NCBI GenBank assembly: GCA_013400155.1
Contig: VXBM01000774.1
Span: 167,912-231,911 of the forward strand
Direction of reading: 5' to 3'
Source of the DNA: Helopsaltes ochotensis
Lineage: Eukaryota > Chordata > Aves > Passeriformes > Locustellidae
DNA length: 64,000 nt
The notes under the pieces were generated by a model. The model did not search any database and had not been told where the DNA came from. It saw nothing but the letters and a program-made list of their open reading frames with translations. Of the stretch, positions 1-11,790 are shown in pieces (within the stretch, counting starts at the first letter, position 1; every line of letters begins with the position of its first letter). A program made the position numbers and the translations under genes.

Positions 1-2570
1 TAAGGCCCATAATTAAGGGTTATTAGCATTATTTACTGCCGGTGTTGTAGTGTTTAGAGGCTCTTCTCAGGCTGCTTGTTGCTTTAGCTTGTACAAATAC
101 ATCAGAAGAGGCAGTTTTCCAAAATATTTCCATTTAGGAACTGGTAGCGCTAACAGAAATACCCCCAAAAGTAAAGCGCGATCTCCTTTTCAATGCACAG
201 ATGATACCACTATGCCAGCGGCTTCATTTTTTGCTCACTTGCTACTCTCATTTTATGGACCAAAAAAAAAAAAAAAGTAACTATGACATTTTTAAATTAC
301 TTGTGCAGCAGGTGATGCCAGTGGAAACGTTTTGAAAGAATTAATCTGTAAAATCGTGTAAATGCCAGGGCAGATAATGCCTACTTTAATCTCTAGTGCC
401 TTGGTGAATCCTGTAGCTGTTATTTTGTCCCACATGCAGGAGGCATTTCTAATAAACTTCTGTGGAAAACAGGAAAAAAATGGAAATTTGCCATAGAGTT
501 TTAAGCCATTTGAAAAACAGAATATTAGTGAAAAGCTCCTCTGGCATCCTGTGAAATTTCAGGAGTCCTTCGACGTCTGTAATTGGGAATAACCTGCCTC
601 ACTCCAACCAAGCCACAGCAGTTGAAGGTTTGGTCCACTGAGATGTATCCAAAATACTGCAAATTCCTACAAAAAGGAATTCTTTGCCTCCATTAGCATT
701 TCAACACACACTCACTACAGAGATCTCACTGGGGGTAAAGCATTAAAACCCTTTCAGAAGTGGTTTAGTTGGCTAATTAGACAATAAGCATAAACCTGAT
801 GCATCCAGCTGTACAAATAAAACGTGACTTTAAAGTTTAATGTCCTGAGCGCAGAGTAGTCGTGAACTTGGAGCCAAGAGGGGCTGAGAGGAAGGTGGCT
901 GGCTTACAGCTCGGTAGTGGTGTGTCTGAAGGCTGAAACCTTTGGAGAACTCAAAAGAGAGTTTATTTTAAGTGTAACTAAAAGGAACTAAGTACCAGTT
1001 ACCACAAATAGGGTGATCTTTATCTTCCTTTGTTGGCCTGTGCTGAGGGAAAAAGAATCTTAAAAGACTCCTGGCAGCCGCAGGCTTCCCGAAGAGGAGA
1101 TCTCCCTCACATTGCTGACATGTCTCTCATTTTTTGGGTGCTACCTTAGCGCTGAAGGAAATGAAGAGGTCATTTTAATGCCCCCTTACGCCCTTGGCTT
1201 CTGGGTAGGTGTGATCAAGTAGCTAAACACATAACTGACATTTCTCCCCTCCATCCTGGAATTGTGGAAGGAAAATTAGGCTGCTCTTGTGCAGTTTTCC
1301 ACTTTGGCTATCTGGGAGCGGCACCTGTAAGCGCTCACTTTGAGGGATGGTTAATGTGCTAATTACCCGGGACCCAAAAATGCAAGCTGTAAACAAATGA
1401 GGACTGTATTTATAATCAATCAATTTTATGACCTTCTGATGGCGATGATATCAGTGGAGTTTACATTGAGAGCCCTTTTACTCCTCCAGGGCAGCTGTGC
1501 CCTTATGTTTTAGTTACAGCTCGAAGAAGATTTTGCTAATTTACTTTATGGTAGGCGTACTTAAGAAAAATATTACCTTCCCTAAACAGCTGAGCCCATT
1601 ACCAAGTCTCATTTTTAAATAATGAAAACACATGGACTGTCAGTACCTTCAGGGTGTATTGTCAGGTGACGAAGCTGTTTTCCAAACATCCACGGCAGAA
1701 AGTAATGACTTCAGAGCAAAATATTGTTCTCATTGGTATAAGTTGCTGTGAGACAAATCCCACACCCTCTGATGTCAATGGAAAGACTCCACTTGACTTC
1801 AAAGAAGGCTGGATCAGGCCCTAAAAGAAACGTTGCCATCATAAAACACCAAAAATGCTTTATGGTTTTTATACATTTTAAAAACGCTCTGCTCGCTGGT
1901 GATCTTCCGTGCAGTTTACCTGGCTGTGTGTAACATGTTATTTCTGTGTTTGCTTTGCAGTGGATTTATGGGAGAAGAATGTCCATAAAGCCTGATTTGT
2001 GAAGTGTTAAAATGATGTCCTGGAAAGCCACACAATGCCAAGGTACACAAGATGCCCTGTAATACCTCAGCCCCAGGAAGGCTCTCCAACTTTTCTGATG
2101 TTACTAAGTTCTCACAAAGAAAAACAATGTTGTTTAACTATAGACAGATGTGTTAAAAATAGTTTGATTTTTGTGTCCCTGTTCTTTTATTGGAATTGCT
2201 AGCTTTTTAGTAAAAATTCAGGGCAGATTTCAAGGACAGAACTACTTCCTGCATTTCCCAGAGCTTCACTGGGGTGGTTGCTGGTTTGAGCAACTTATAA
2301 AAATGGGGCAGGATGGGGGTACATCGTGTCCCTTTAAGCAGGAAGTGAAGAGATAAGCTCCAAACCAGTACCAGATGCAAGCTATTCTGCATAATTCCTT
2401 TCTCTCAACATTCTACCCTTATTTAAGCATGGGTTATAAAAGATTTGTTCCTTGGTGTTGTGAAGGATGTGGCTCTGCCGAGAGGGTGAGAGTCCCATTT
2501 TTTTGCTATGATCAGATGCCTGAGAGGACTATGCAGGATCATGGATGAAATCAGCAATCCAAAAGTTTAT
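1..2570. other. unique intergenic DNA with enhancer-like blocks
   Basis: No gene, exon pattern or known repeat is seen except an old palindromic relic at 1758-1822 and an A14 run at 260-273. Two blocks (about 735-850 and 1286-1600) are rich in TAAT, TTTATNR and PBX/HOX-like motifs with no transposon signature. They are my best candidates for distal regulatory elements in the first 10 kb. Confidence 0.5.
1758..1822. repeat. relic of an old palindromic interspersed repeat
   Basis: The segment carries GATGTCAATGG ... CTTGACTTCAAAG ... GGATCAGGCCCT. That is the imperfect inverted pair (GTCAATGG / TTGACTTCAA) followed by the GGATCAGGCCC end motif. I recognise this arrangement from common sauropsid repeats, probably non-autonomous DNA transposons. 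I cannot give a library name. Confidence 0.5.
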
Positions 2571-2745
2571 AGAACCATAGAACCATTGAGGTTGGAAAAG
2601 CCCTCTAAGATCATTGAGTCCAATTGCTAACCCAACACTGCCAAGCCCATGTCCCCAAGTACACATCCACACGTCTTTTGAACATTTCCAGGGATTGTGA
2701 CTCTACCTGAACTGTGAACTTCCCTGAGCAGCTGTTCCACATCAG
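2571..2745 (-). mobile_element. CR1 LINE 3' fragment
   Basis: It starts AGAACCATAGAACCATTGAGG, the complement of the CR1 tail with its ATTCTATGGTT octamer repeats. It then reads through TTGGAAAAGCCCTCTAAGATC and the AACATTTCCAGGGATTGTGACTC block. It is 5'-truncated, with the 3' end at the left. Confidence 0.9.
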
Positions 2746-3883
2746 GTTTTGCTACGGAGCTGGTGAGCAGCTCTGGCTCCCTGAGATCTCTGCTGAGTGG
2801 GCTGAGCTGCTCCTGCCCACGGGCTGGCATTGACAGGGACAGGACACAGTGGCCCCTGGGGACATCTCGCTTCCCTGGGCTGCAGGGAAGCAGAGAGCAA
2901 GTGGCAGTGCCAGGCAGAGGGTACAGGAGCCCCTCACCTGCCAAAGCTGAGCTCTTGTGGTGCCGCATGCAGTGCAGGCAGCTGGCCAGACAGCTGGATT
3001 GCCATGGCAGAGACAGTGTCTGGCCTTTTTAAAAGAGAAACTTGCTGGATTTATGTGCAGGAGTGGACATGGTCCTCCTGGAGCTGCCGCGGTCTAATGA
3101 ATGAGATGGGGAGTAAAATACTTTATCCTTGCTATCAGGGGTTAACGACTCCTGCCCTCTCGGTTTTCCCCTGCTCATGTTTTCCCTCTCTCCCCCTCCT
3201 CCATGCCCAGGCCCCCGCTGTGTCTGTATTTTCCTAGCAGTGGCACCACCTGGTTTGTTTTCTGTGTCAGGTATATTACAGACTGTCTGTCAGAGGTTAA
3301 CTGCCCCAGCCAGCTCGGCCTTTTCTCTCCTTGGACCTGGTCTAAACTACCTCCCTGCCTGCCTCTGGTTAGGTTTCCCAGAACGTAATGGCACCTGGGG
3401 AAAGAAGATTTTTTTGATCATTTTTAGTTTCTCAGTGGTTAAACAGTCTGGTGAGGATGGTGGCTCTGCCCGCCCGTGGTTTTGGGAACCCACTTGGGGT
3501 GCCCCCATAGCTCTCCCTGTGTGCTAGAGGCCTGAAGTTCCACATCACAGACTATTTTTGCCTGTTCTGCTTTCTAAAAAACCTCTGATGTGAATTTTCC
3601 TCTGTTCATGCCGACTCTGGCTGTGTCCCCAGTCCATATCAAAGAGGTCAATAACCTTCCCCAGCTGTCTACATGGAAGGGAAACTTCAGCCTGTGGCTC
3701 AGATGGAGCCCTGGGGTGGTTGTACAGGTGCTTGGCCTTAACCCTGAAAGAAGCAGGGCCCCCTGTTCTGGGCCAAGAGTGTATCTGGGCCCCAGAGAAA
3801 GGACAGAATTCCTGGCTTCTTTCAGGACTGAGGCCAAGTAAAGAGGAAATTTAATACAACTGTTTGAAGTTCAGCTGCAAAGA
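2746..3883. other. intergenic DNA, no gene recognised
   Basis: GC-moderate sequence with pyrimidine-rich patches (3160-3220). Short open frames occur here in several registers but none has domain-like content or splice context. A 108-base inverted repeat ends this stretch (3731-3838). Confidence 0.5.
3731..3838. repeat. long imperfect inverted repeat (hairpin)
   Basis: The left arm at 3731-3757 (CTTGGCCT...CCTGAAAGAAGCAGG) is complementary to the right arm at 3811-3838 (CCTGGCTTCTTTCAGG...AGGCCAAG). There are three mismatches and one bulged base, with a loop of about 53 bases that has some further pairing. It may be a palindromic DNA-transposon relic; a hairpin RNA is possible but unsupported. 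Confidence 0.65.
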
Positions 3884-4090
3884 TGATGGGATCAAACTCT
3901 TCTTGGTAGTGGCAGGTGACACCGTAGGGGGGCAAAGGCCACGGATTGCAGGGTGGGAGCTTCACGTTGGGCATTAGGGAAACCTTTTTTCCTGGCAAGT
4001 GCAAGACTGAAACAAGCTGCTAGTGGAGGAGGAAAGGAGGGAAATCTTTATCCCTGGAAATTTTTAAGACTCAGCTAGGAACAGATCATC
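3884..4090 (+). mobile_element. old, diverged CR1 3' region fragment
   Basis: The order of blocks matches CR1: GTGACACCGTAGGGGGGCAA, then GGGCATTAGGGAAACCTTTTT, then AAGCTGCTAGTGGAGGAGG, then CCCTGGAAATTTTTAAGACTC. Divergence is high and the extreme 3' tail is missing, so this is an ancient copy. Confidence 0.6.
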
Positions 4091-7000
4091 TCACACATGG
4101 CTTTTCCTCAATGGGCACTGGCACAAGCCAGTACAGAGCTGCTCAGCAATCTCAGGACTGTGTCTGTTTTAGCGGTCTCAAACTGCACACAAATTCATCC
4201 CCTTGGAAAACTGAACGCGTTTTACTGCAAATCTGAAGGGCCAACCCAAAATTTTCATTGCTTTCCAGGCTGTGAAGGAAATATCAGCATAAAGCTGCCT
4301 TTGATGTAACTCCCCTGGGGTAGAGACCTGTTATTGTATCTGCACAAACTATTTTGCCCAGGGACCACCATCTTTTTTGTAAATGGGAGAAATATCTGGA
4401 TGAACAATTTTCATTCTCCTCCTAATGTGGTTATTGTCTGCAAGATTCCTTTGTCTGGTGGTGCAGCAACTGGAAATTGTGTGATGAATGACCAAGTGGA
4501 TGGTCCCAAAATCAAGGTGTTGACATACTGGCCTGGGAAAATAGAGCTTGTGTGTCCCTGTGTGGGACCATCCATCCCTTAACTGAATATTTCCTGGGGG
4601 TCACTGTTTGTTGCTCACCTCCTACTGCTCACTTTCTGCCTTAAAATCCTACAAATTTGATATGAAGTGCATGGGACCACCAGCAGCCGTGTTACTCAAC
4701 AAGAGCAGGATGTTAGATGAATAAAGTAGTATTTAATGCTAAGTACCATGAATAATCATGTCCAAGGCATAGCAAATCGGCCTCTGGAAATTAATGAGCA
4801 CTTTTGACCTCCTTTCTGTGCCTCAGCTCCTTGCCTATAACATGGGAAATGTACCACTTCCCTATTTTGCAGGGTGAATGGGAATTGATTGCTATTGGGC
4901 AAGCTCTCATATATTCCATTGAAATGCTCTTTAGGAAAAAAACCCATGGAGAAATTATTAATCCTGCCTTCAGGGGATCAGGGTTGGGGTTGCAAAAGAA
5001 GTTGTAGAGACACAGTGTGTAATGAGGGCGGAGCAAAATACTGAGTAGCTGCTCATTGATTCAGGACTGTTCACACTGTGAATTAAGTTATGTAAAAATG
5101 GTCTGAAGTGATGCTGTAATTGAAGATCCCATCATGAAACATAAGCACAAGAGATACTTGTGAGAGTAGCGAGATACCTGCTTTCCTTAATTGCTTGATT
5201 TTGAGGCCTAAATACAGATTTTTTGAAAATTTCATTTTAAATATGGTTCCTCAGGACAGAAAGTTTATGTTCGAACAAGGGTTTTTTCACTTGATTAGCC
5301 AGGAATTAAATTCCTTTTCACTTTTCAATGTTTTAAGTAAATGAATTCATAGAATCACATAATGGCTTGAGTTGGAAGGGACCACTAGCATCAATTTTAG
5401 AAGACAGTGCCCAAGAATGAGGTGCTTAACAACACATATCCTAATGTGACTTCAGAGAAGGAATCAAACTGTAGTTTTGGAAAGAGCCTTCTGTTTATGT
5501 AGCTTCAGTCACTGAACCGAAACCAGCAACCACATCAGGTGTCTCAGAGTTCAGAGTAAATACAAATGTTTGGATTAACAGACACAGGAATCAGCTCAAA
5601 TCAAATCTATAATTCAAGTGTATTTATGCAGTACTCTATGAAATGTCATTAAACACCAAAATCTGAGTGCAAGGTTGATTCAAGATGAGTAGAGAGTCCC
5701 ACATACAATGGGTTGAGTGTGAAATACTAGAGTTAAGTTTCCTCACTGGAGCAGTAGGTGGAAGGATGGAGGTTTGTGATGCAATATGAAATGCATCACA
5801 AACAGATGAAATATGAATCAGAACCAGTTCTCAGCTCAAAAGTACCAGCAGGACTATAGCTGGTAGTAATAAACAATGCTGTTGTTGACATATAAAGGTT
5901 AGGGTTGATCATCACATCCAAGAATATTTTATCTTGGCCTTGCATTTGCTGCATTTTTTCCAAGTATTTCACATTGCCTGTGGAACACCAGAGCATCTCC
6001 AGCATCACTGAATGTCCCTTTGCTATGTTCCAGGAATAGAAGAACAGCTACCAGGAAAGGTCTTTGCTGGTATTCCAACTTGCACACTGAAATGCAAAGC
6101 ATTTGAGAAATAAGTCTGGGAACTTGGCTGGTGCTCCTTGGGGATTACCCACCCATTCCCCATTCCCTGTTTCACAGACCAAATGGCAGGACTGAAATGA
6201 GAAGGTTTCCTGAGAAGAATAAGTTCCCTGGCTGGTTTCATACTTATTCTCTGTGGAAGAGTAAGACCTCCCTGAAATGTTCATGGTACCAGATTATCTC
6301 CTGTCATCTCTGTCCCAGGCATCTGGCTGACAGATCCTCCCTTCCACACATGGACAGGGAGCTGTTTCCCATCTCGTGGGGTTGTGATGCTGTCAGTCCC
6401 CACAGCACAAAGCAAGACACTGCTGAGCAAGGCTCCTGAGCTGCTGCTGCCTCAGCCACGCTGGGATGCTGAAGGGCATAACAGGAGACCATCTTTCAGG
6501 TCTAATTGCTACCCAGAGATCAAGAAGTGCAGCCTTATATTTGTTGGTATTTGGCAGGAGTAACAGCAGCTTCTGGGATGGAATATTTCTGCCCTGCATT
6601 TTACTGTAACTTAGAAGAGTTGTACATACCCCTTACAGAAGGTTCAGATCTCTTCTGCCTTTCTTTTGAGGGCTTGGCAGGCTGGGAGCTTCAAATTTGT
6701 CTTGACAATTGAGTTTATAAATTTTATTTCCAACCAAGTTTATGACTGTGAACTAAACCTGATGCCAGCCTGGGCAAAGATGTGAGGAGGTGGGTGAGCT
6801 CTGCCTGTTTTTCTCTGCTCTGCTTCAACTCCTGTGGATGGATTGAGGTTGTTCCTTGGGTCACAGGTAATGCAGAGGTGCCTCCAGCCTGGATGGGAAG
6901 ACAGCATGTGCTATAAAGGGGGAAAACAAACTGATGAGTTGCAGGCTGTCTGTTCAAATCACAGCTCTCTGTGTTCCTGGAGGAGTATCTCTGAGGCATT

Positions 7001-8796
7001 CAGTATGCACACCATTGGCAGGAAAAATCCCTTTTCCATACTTTTTCTTGCTATCTTGTTCCAGAATCCTTGCAGGGAAAGGCTCTTACTTATCTCAGTG
7101 GTCCTGCTGCCCTTTCAACTTGAATAACAACAGAGGCTTTTCCAGAAACCCCCTAAATAACAAAAAGGTAACCCACGGACTGAACTAATAAACATGCCCA
7201 GCCCTGTCTGAAGGATCAGACTTCAAGTCTCAGCTTCAGCACCACTTTTGGTTACTCCAGGCACTTAGAATCAGGGTCCTACATTTTTCTTCCTTACTGC
7301 TATTTCTCTGCTACATTTAACCAGCCTCCCATTAGTCTTCATTTAGATATTAATTTTTCATGGGAGCTGATTTTTTTGACCCACACAGGCAATTAATGGT
7401 TATTCTTAGAGCTTGAGTGTAACGTCTTGCATCCAGCTGCCTTTGATTACCAGGTTTCTGAGGCCCCCCTATAATTTCGCCTCCTCAGTAAAGCCTTAAA
7501 GGATGCTGTAGTCACTGATAGCACAGAAAAAAAAAAAAAAGCCTGGAAAATAGAGAAGAAATAATTGTTGGGAGCTGGAGGTTTTGTTCCTGTGGTATGA
7601 TCACTACCTGCAGGAACTGGAGTTCAGTGACAATGAAGTGCTGAGGTTCTGCTGATAAATCTGAAGTGCTGGTCCCCACCACCATAGCTCCTGAGCATAA
7701 ATCATTCAGGTTTTCCTTTTTTCACATTTACCAGATGGTTGGGTAGGGTTGTGGGTCTAACACATCAAACCAAGAGGCTGGGGAAGGGCATAGCTCACCT
7801 GGATTTGTTTGATACCTGTGCATTAATAATCAGGGCATTATTTTGGAGCAATCATTTGGACTTCCTTCTGCAGAGGTCTGGAGGAGACTTGCTGTCTTGC
7901 AAGGCTGCCATGAAATTCATTTGCTTGAACTTTTCTCTTTCAGTTTGTTCATTAATTTTTCCTTAAAGCTCTTCATCTTTAGTAAACCCTTTTATTCAAT
8001 GAGGAGTAGCTGGGACTTTGCTCAGTCCCGAGGTGATGGTCCTAAATTGTCCTAAACTCCTTTTTCCTAAGTGAAGAAACAGAAATAAATAGGAAAATAC
8101 CCCTGCATTATTTGGAGGTTGAAGGAAGGAGGAGCAAACACTGCTGGGAGTGATGTCTGGCTCACATCAAGTGGTGGTGCAAAGCTACAGCTCCTGTGCA
8201 GTGGTTCCAGAAATCCCACAGCTGCTTCTTTTGCGATATGAAACAACTTTCTGTCTGAGAAGTTAAAATAAGTCTATTTCATTACTAAAGCAAGGTTTTG
8301 AAGTTTTCTTCAGGTAAATTACATATAGTTTTTAAACTATAACATTTCTGGCTGAATTCTGCAGAGAAGGTTGCCTTCGTGGGTTGCATCTAAATAAGCA
8401 AGTACTCCACAGTCTTGACAGAGGTGGTGCTCTGCGAAGAGCTAGGTGGATAATTTGCTCCTGACACTATTCTCAAATGGTCCAATGGCTGCCAAAACCC
8501 AACAAAACCAGTTGAAGGAAAGATATTTTTTAATTTTAAAACAAGAAGTAGGAAAATGTTAAAGTAAAGAATTTTTTGTTCTAATTTTCCTCTGAATTTT
8601 TCATGGGAAACAAATAATTTCCTGGGTAGTTCCAGCCTTAAAAGTGTCTTGTTTGGTGAGTCAAGAATACAGCAAACAAAGGATTTTGGTTTGGTTGGGT
8701 TTTTTTTCAAGCAGGCCCATGTTGACAGAGATTAACACTGGATAGAGATGACCACAGATTCTGTAATCCATGCACAGATTTGGCAAATAAAACATC
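4091..8796. other. intergenic DNA, no gene recognised
   Basis: Mostly unique, AT-moderate DNA. It holds a short CR1 tail at 5347-5395 and an A15 run near 7526. A TAAT-rich unique block sits at about 7320-7460. No RNA gene, splice-framed exon or long conserved frame was recognised. Confidence 0.5.
5347..5395 (-). mobile_element. CR1 3'-terminal scrap
   Basis: TCATAGAATCACATAATGG followed by TTGAGTTGGAAGGGACC is the complement of a CR1 3' end. Only about 50 bases are retained. Confidence 0.8.
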
Positions 8797-8870
8797 CCTG
8801 CCCATAGCAGCAGAGTTGGAACCAGGTGGTCTTTAAAGTCCCTCCCAACCCAAACCATTCTGTGATTCCA
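8797..8870 (+). mobile_element. CR1 3'-terminal fragment
   Basis: CCTGCCCATAGCAGCAGAG, GTTGGAACCAGGTGGTCTTT and CCAACCCAAACCATTCTGTG give the last ~75 bases of a CR1 copy in sense orientation, ending in TGTGATTCCAT. Confidence 0.9.
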
Positions 8871-11418
8871 TATGACTTTACCAAAGAGTTTAAAAAGCCC
8901 AAGGAGTTTTGTCAGCTATAGAAAGCCAAATGCATTTTTTTAAAACCCAGATATTTTAAGTGTCTATAAGCCAGCACACAGCTGTTGATTTTAACTTCAA
9001 GGGTGTATCCTAGTGTTTAAAATGGTCATGTTTCAGCCCCCAGCCTGGGAGCAGTTGCACGTAGGAGCAACTTTGGCTCTTTGGTAGTACCCACTCAAAG
9101 TAGAATCAAAGGTTGGTTGGTTCCTCCTCTCCACTCACGTGGCTGCACACATGGGGCACATCCCAGAGGAAGCAGAAGGGCCACCTGCAGTCTGTTCCTC
9201 CCAGCTGAGCTTTCTGCAAATCCTTGCATGTTTTGAGTCACCCTGCCAAGAGGCTTGAATGTTTTTATTCTGTCTATACCATATTTTCTCTGTTTCAGAA
9301 CAGGGACAGTTTCTTGCTCTGCAGCAGGCTCAGCATCACAGATCTTAGCAGGGCCTCTAGGTGCTACCAAACTTCAAATATTAAGAACAGTTTGCAGGCC
9401 TGGGCAGCACAAGTTTGTTACAACACTTATTTATTATCACTCTCATATAACTCATTCATGGTAAACAATGCAGGTTTTATTATGTGTAAGTAACAGGAGA
9501 CCTTTGCTTTTTCCACTTACAAACATGCCATGGGTAATTATTCTTGTATTAAAACTACATGTGGACATATTTGCGACATGCAACAGTTCCATGACTTTGA
9601 AGAGAAGTATTATTCCAAACAAGGTTAGCCACCATTTATTTTGAGGGGCTCTTGCATTTCTGTGTTGGAAGCGCTTTGCGGCTTTCCTTGTCTATTTGAT
9701 AATCATTAACATGTTCTGTCGTTAACCTTCAAGCAGCTTCGCTTGAAATTTTATATGCAGCTTCTCAAACATTTGCCTTGCATGGCAGACTGTGGTTTGC
9801 TGGGGCTGTTTTTATGATCGCTCGTGGTAAAATCAGGAAGATGAGAAATGGGTGTGTATTTGAAGAGCAGCGTATCCAGCTTTCTAGGTCTTAAATTAGA
9901 GTGATGAGCGTAAACACTGCAAACAGAGCTTTTTCAACTCGATTGCAATTATATTTGAAATTACCTACAATTACCAGTAACCATCTCAAAGCTAGAAATT
10001 AACTTTGTAGGCTTTGCTCCAGATGGATCAGCTGTTAAACGTGCTGTCCCTTGCAGCTGAATGGAGGGGAGGAACGAGGGTGAGGAGGCGTCGGAATGGC
10101 AACTGTGCTGTCCTCCACCTGAAGCAGAGCTTGTGCATGCTTTTCCCTTTGAAACAAACCTATATGCCACTTCTTGAGACATGGTTTGGGCAGCTGTGGC
10201 TTTGCTGACCCTTTTGCTTGGGTCTAGCAGAGAGTCCTCCCTTCCTACGTGGAGTGTGGTGGGCTGTGCTGGTGGAGAGCCTGCTCTCCACATCTCCTTC
10301 CCTCAGTCAAGCCATGAGCAAAAAGTTACGTTTATGGCAGCTCTACTTACTCCCTGACCAGCTAGAAAATAGTATTTTCTAATTCTTTCTCTGCCTGATG
10401 GTTTCCTGCTGTTATTTCTTCAACTGATCTGTTCATAACTCATTTGGATAACTCTATTCCAGTTTCTTCCACAGCCGCTGTGGCCAGAGAAGTTCAGACT
10501 CTTCTCCTTCTTCTTCCAGAATCATGGCACAAGGATGTTGCCATGGCTCTGTAGCCACATCCAACCTCACTGATTTTCAGCTGGTGGAGCTGAGGGAGGT
10601 ATTTTGCCCAAAGCATCTCAGAAATGCTTGTGATTTCAGTTTCCAACATGACTCTGAGCTGGGGAATGAGAACGTGCCAGGACTGTCAGTGACAGCTTTA
10701 GAAATGGATTGTTTGCATAAACTTGAAAACAGTACAAGCATAAATGTATTTCCTTTGTTTAACTTTTCACTCTTGTTTACTCATCTCTGCTTCTAAAAGG
10801 CTTTGCAAGTAAACTCTGCAAATCTGTAAGTTCTGCAGGCATTAATGGGGGCTGGGAGTTCTGGGATGGCTCCTTTGCTCTGGGAGCTGAGGTGCAGAGG
10901 AGGGACATAAAGCTCTGATCCATGAGCCATCAGAACCAGCAGGGTGGTTTCTCCCTACTTTCCCTCTGTGCTGGGAAGTGATGTCTGAAAAGCTCAGGGA
11001 CTCTCCATGTGCTTCAGGGGCGTTTGGGCAATGCAGAAAATGACCTGGAAAATCAGGCAGGGTCAGGATTGCCTCAGTACGGCTGAGGAAAATAGAGGCT
11101 CCTATGGACTGAAATGTTCCTTGCTACAGAAGGACTACTTAGGCTGTGAGTATTTGAGGGAAACAACAGGGTTTTAGTCCTGTGTTGTTCAGTATCACTG
11201 CAGTGGGGTCCTGGTCTATGAGCACTGGAGGGAAGGGAGAGGAGCTCCAACTATACAGCCATGAAAATCCAGGTCTCTTGTTGCCTTTCATAATAAAATC
11301 ACTCCTCCCCTGTATTTATCTAGTTTATCTAGATTATTATTATCTAGATCATTATCTAAACTCTTTAAAGCCATGCATGTAGCTTTGTACTCTTCTTGTT
11401 CTGCATGGATTTAAACTG
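8871..11418. other. intergenic DNA with a unique, possibly conserved block
   Basis: No gene recognised. About 9520-9990 is repeat-free, AT-rich and dense in motifs such as TGGGTAATTATT, TAATCATTAAC and CGTTAACC, resembling conserved non-coding elements by eye. The rest is unremarkable. Confidence 0.45.
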
Positions 11419-11790
11419 GATGTCCAGAGAAGGGAAGGGAGCTGGGAAGGGTCTGGAGCACCAGCAGTGGCTGAGGGAGCTGGGGAGGCTCAGCCTGGAG
11501 AAAAGGAGGCTCAGGGGAAACCTTCTGGCTCTCAGAGGGGGAGCCTCTCTGGAACCTTCCCCCCTCTGTCAGGAGGGGGAAGCCAGGTGGTTATTAGGAA
11601 AAATTTCATCCCTAAAAGAGTGATCTGGCATTGGAACAGGCTGTGCAGGGCAGTGGTGGAGTGCCCATCCCTGGAGGGATTTAAAAGCTGTGTGGATGTG
11701 GCACTTGGGGACATGGGTGGCTTTCGGAGCGCTGGGGAATGGACTCAGTGGTCCTAGAGGGCTGTTCCAACCTTACTCATCCTATGGATG
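11419..11790 (+). mobile_element. CR1 LINE 3' region (about 370 bases)
   Basis: It begins TGTCCAGAGAAGGGAAGGGA, continues with GGGTCTGGAGCACCAG and the GAGGCTCAGCCTGGAGAA block, and reaches GTGGTGGAGTGCCCATCCC and GAGGGCTGTTCCAACC near the tail. Part of the middle is deleted relative to the usual order. Confidence 0.93.

Noticed and set aside
6930..6990. Possible tRNA T-loop-like GTTCAAATC
   Set aside because: No matching acceptor stem, D-loop or A box at the right spacing.
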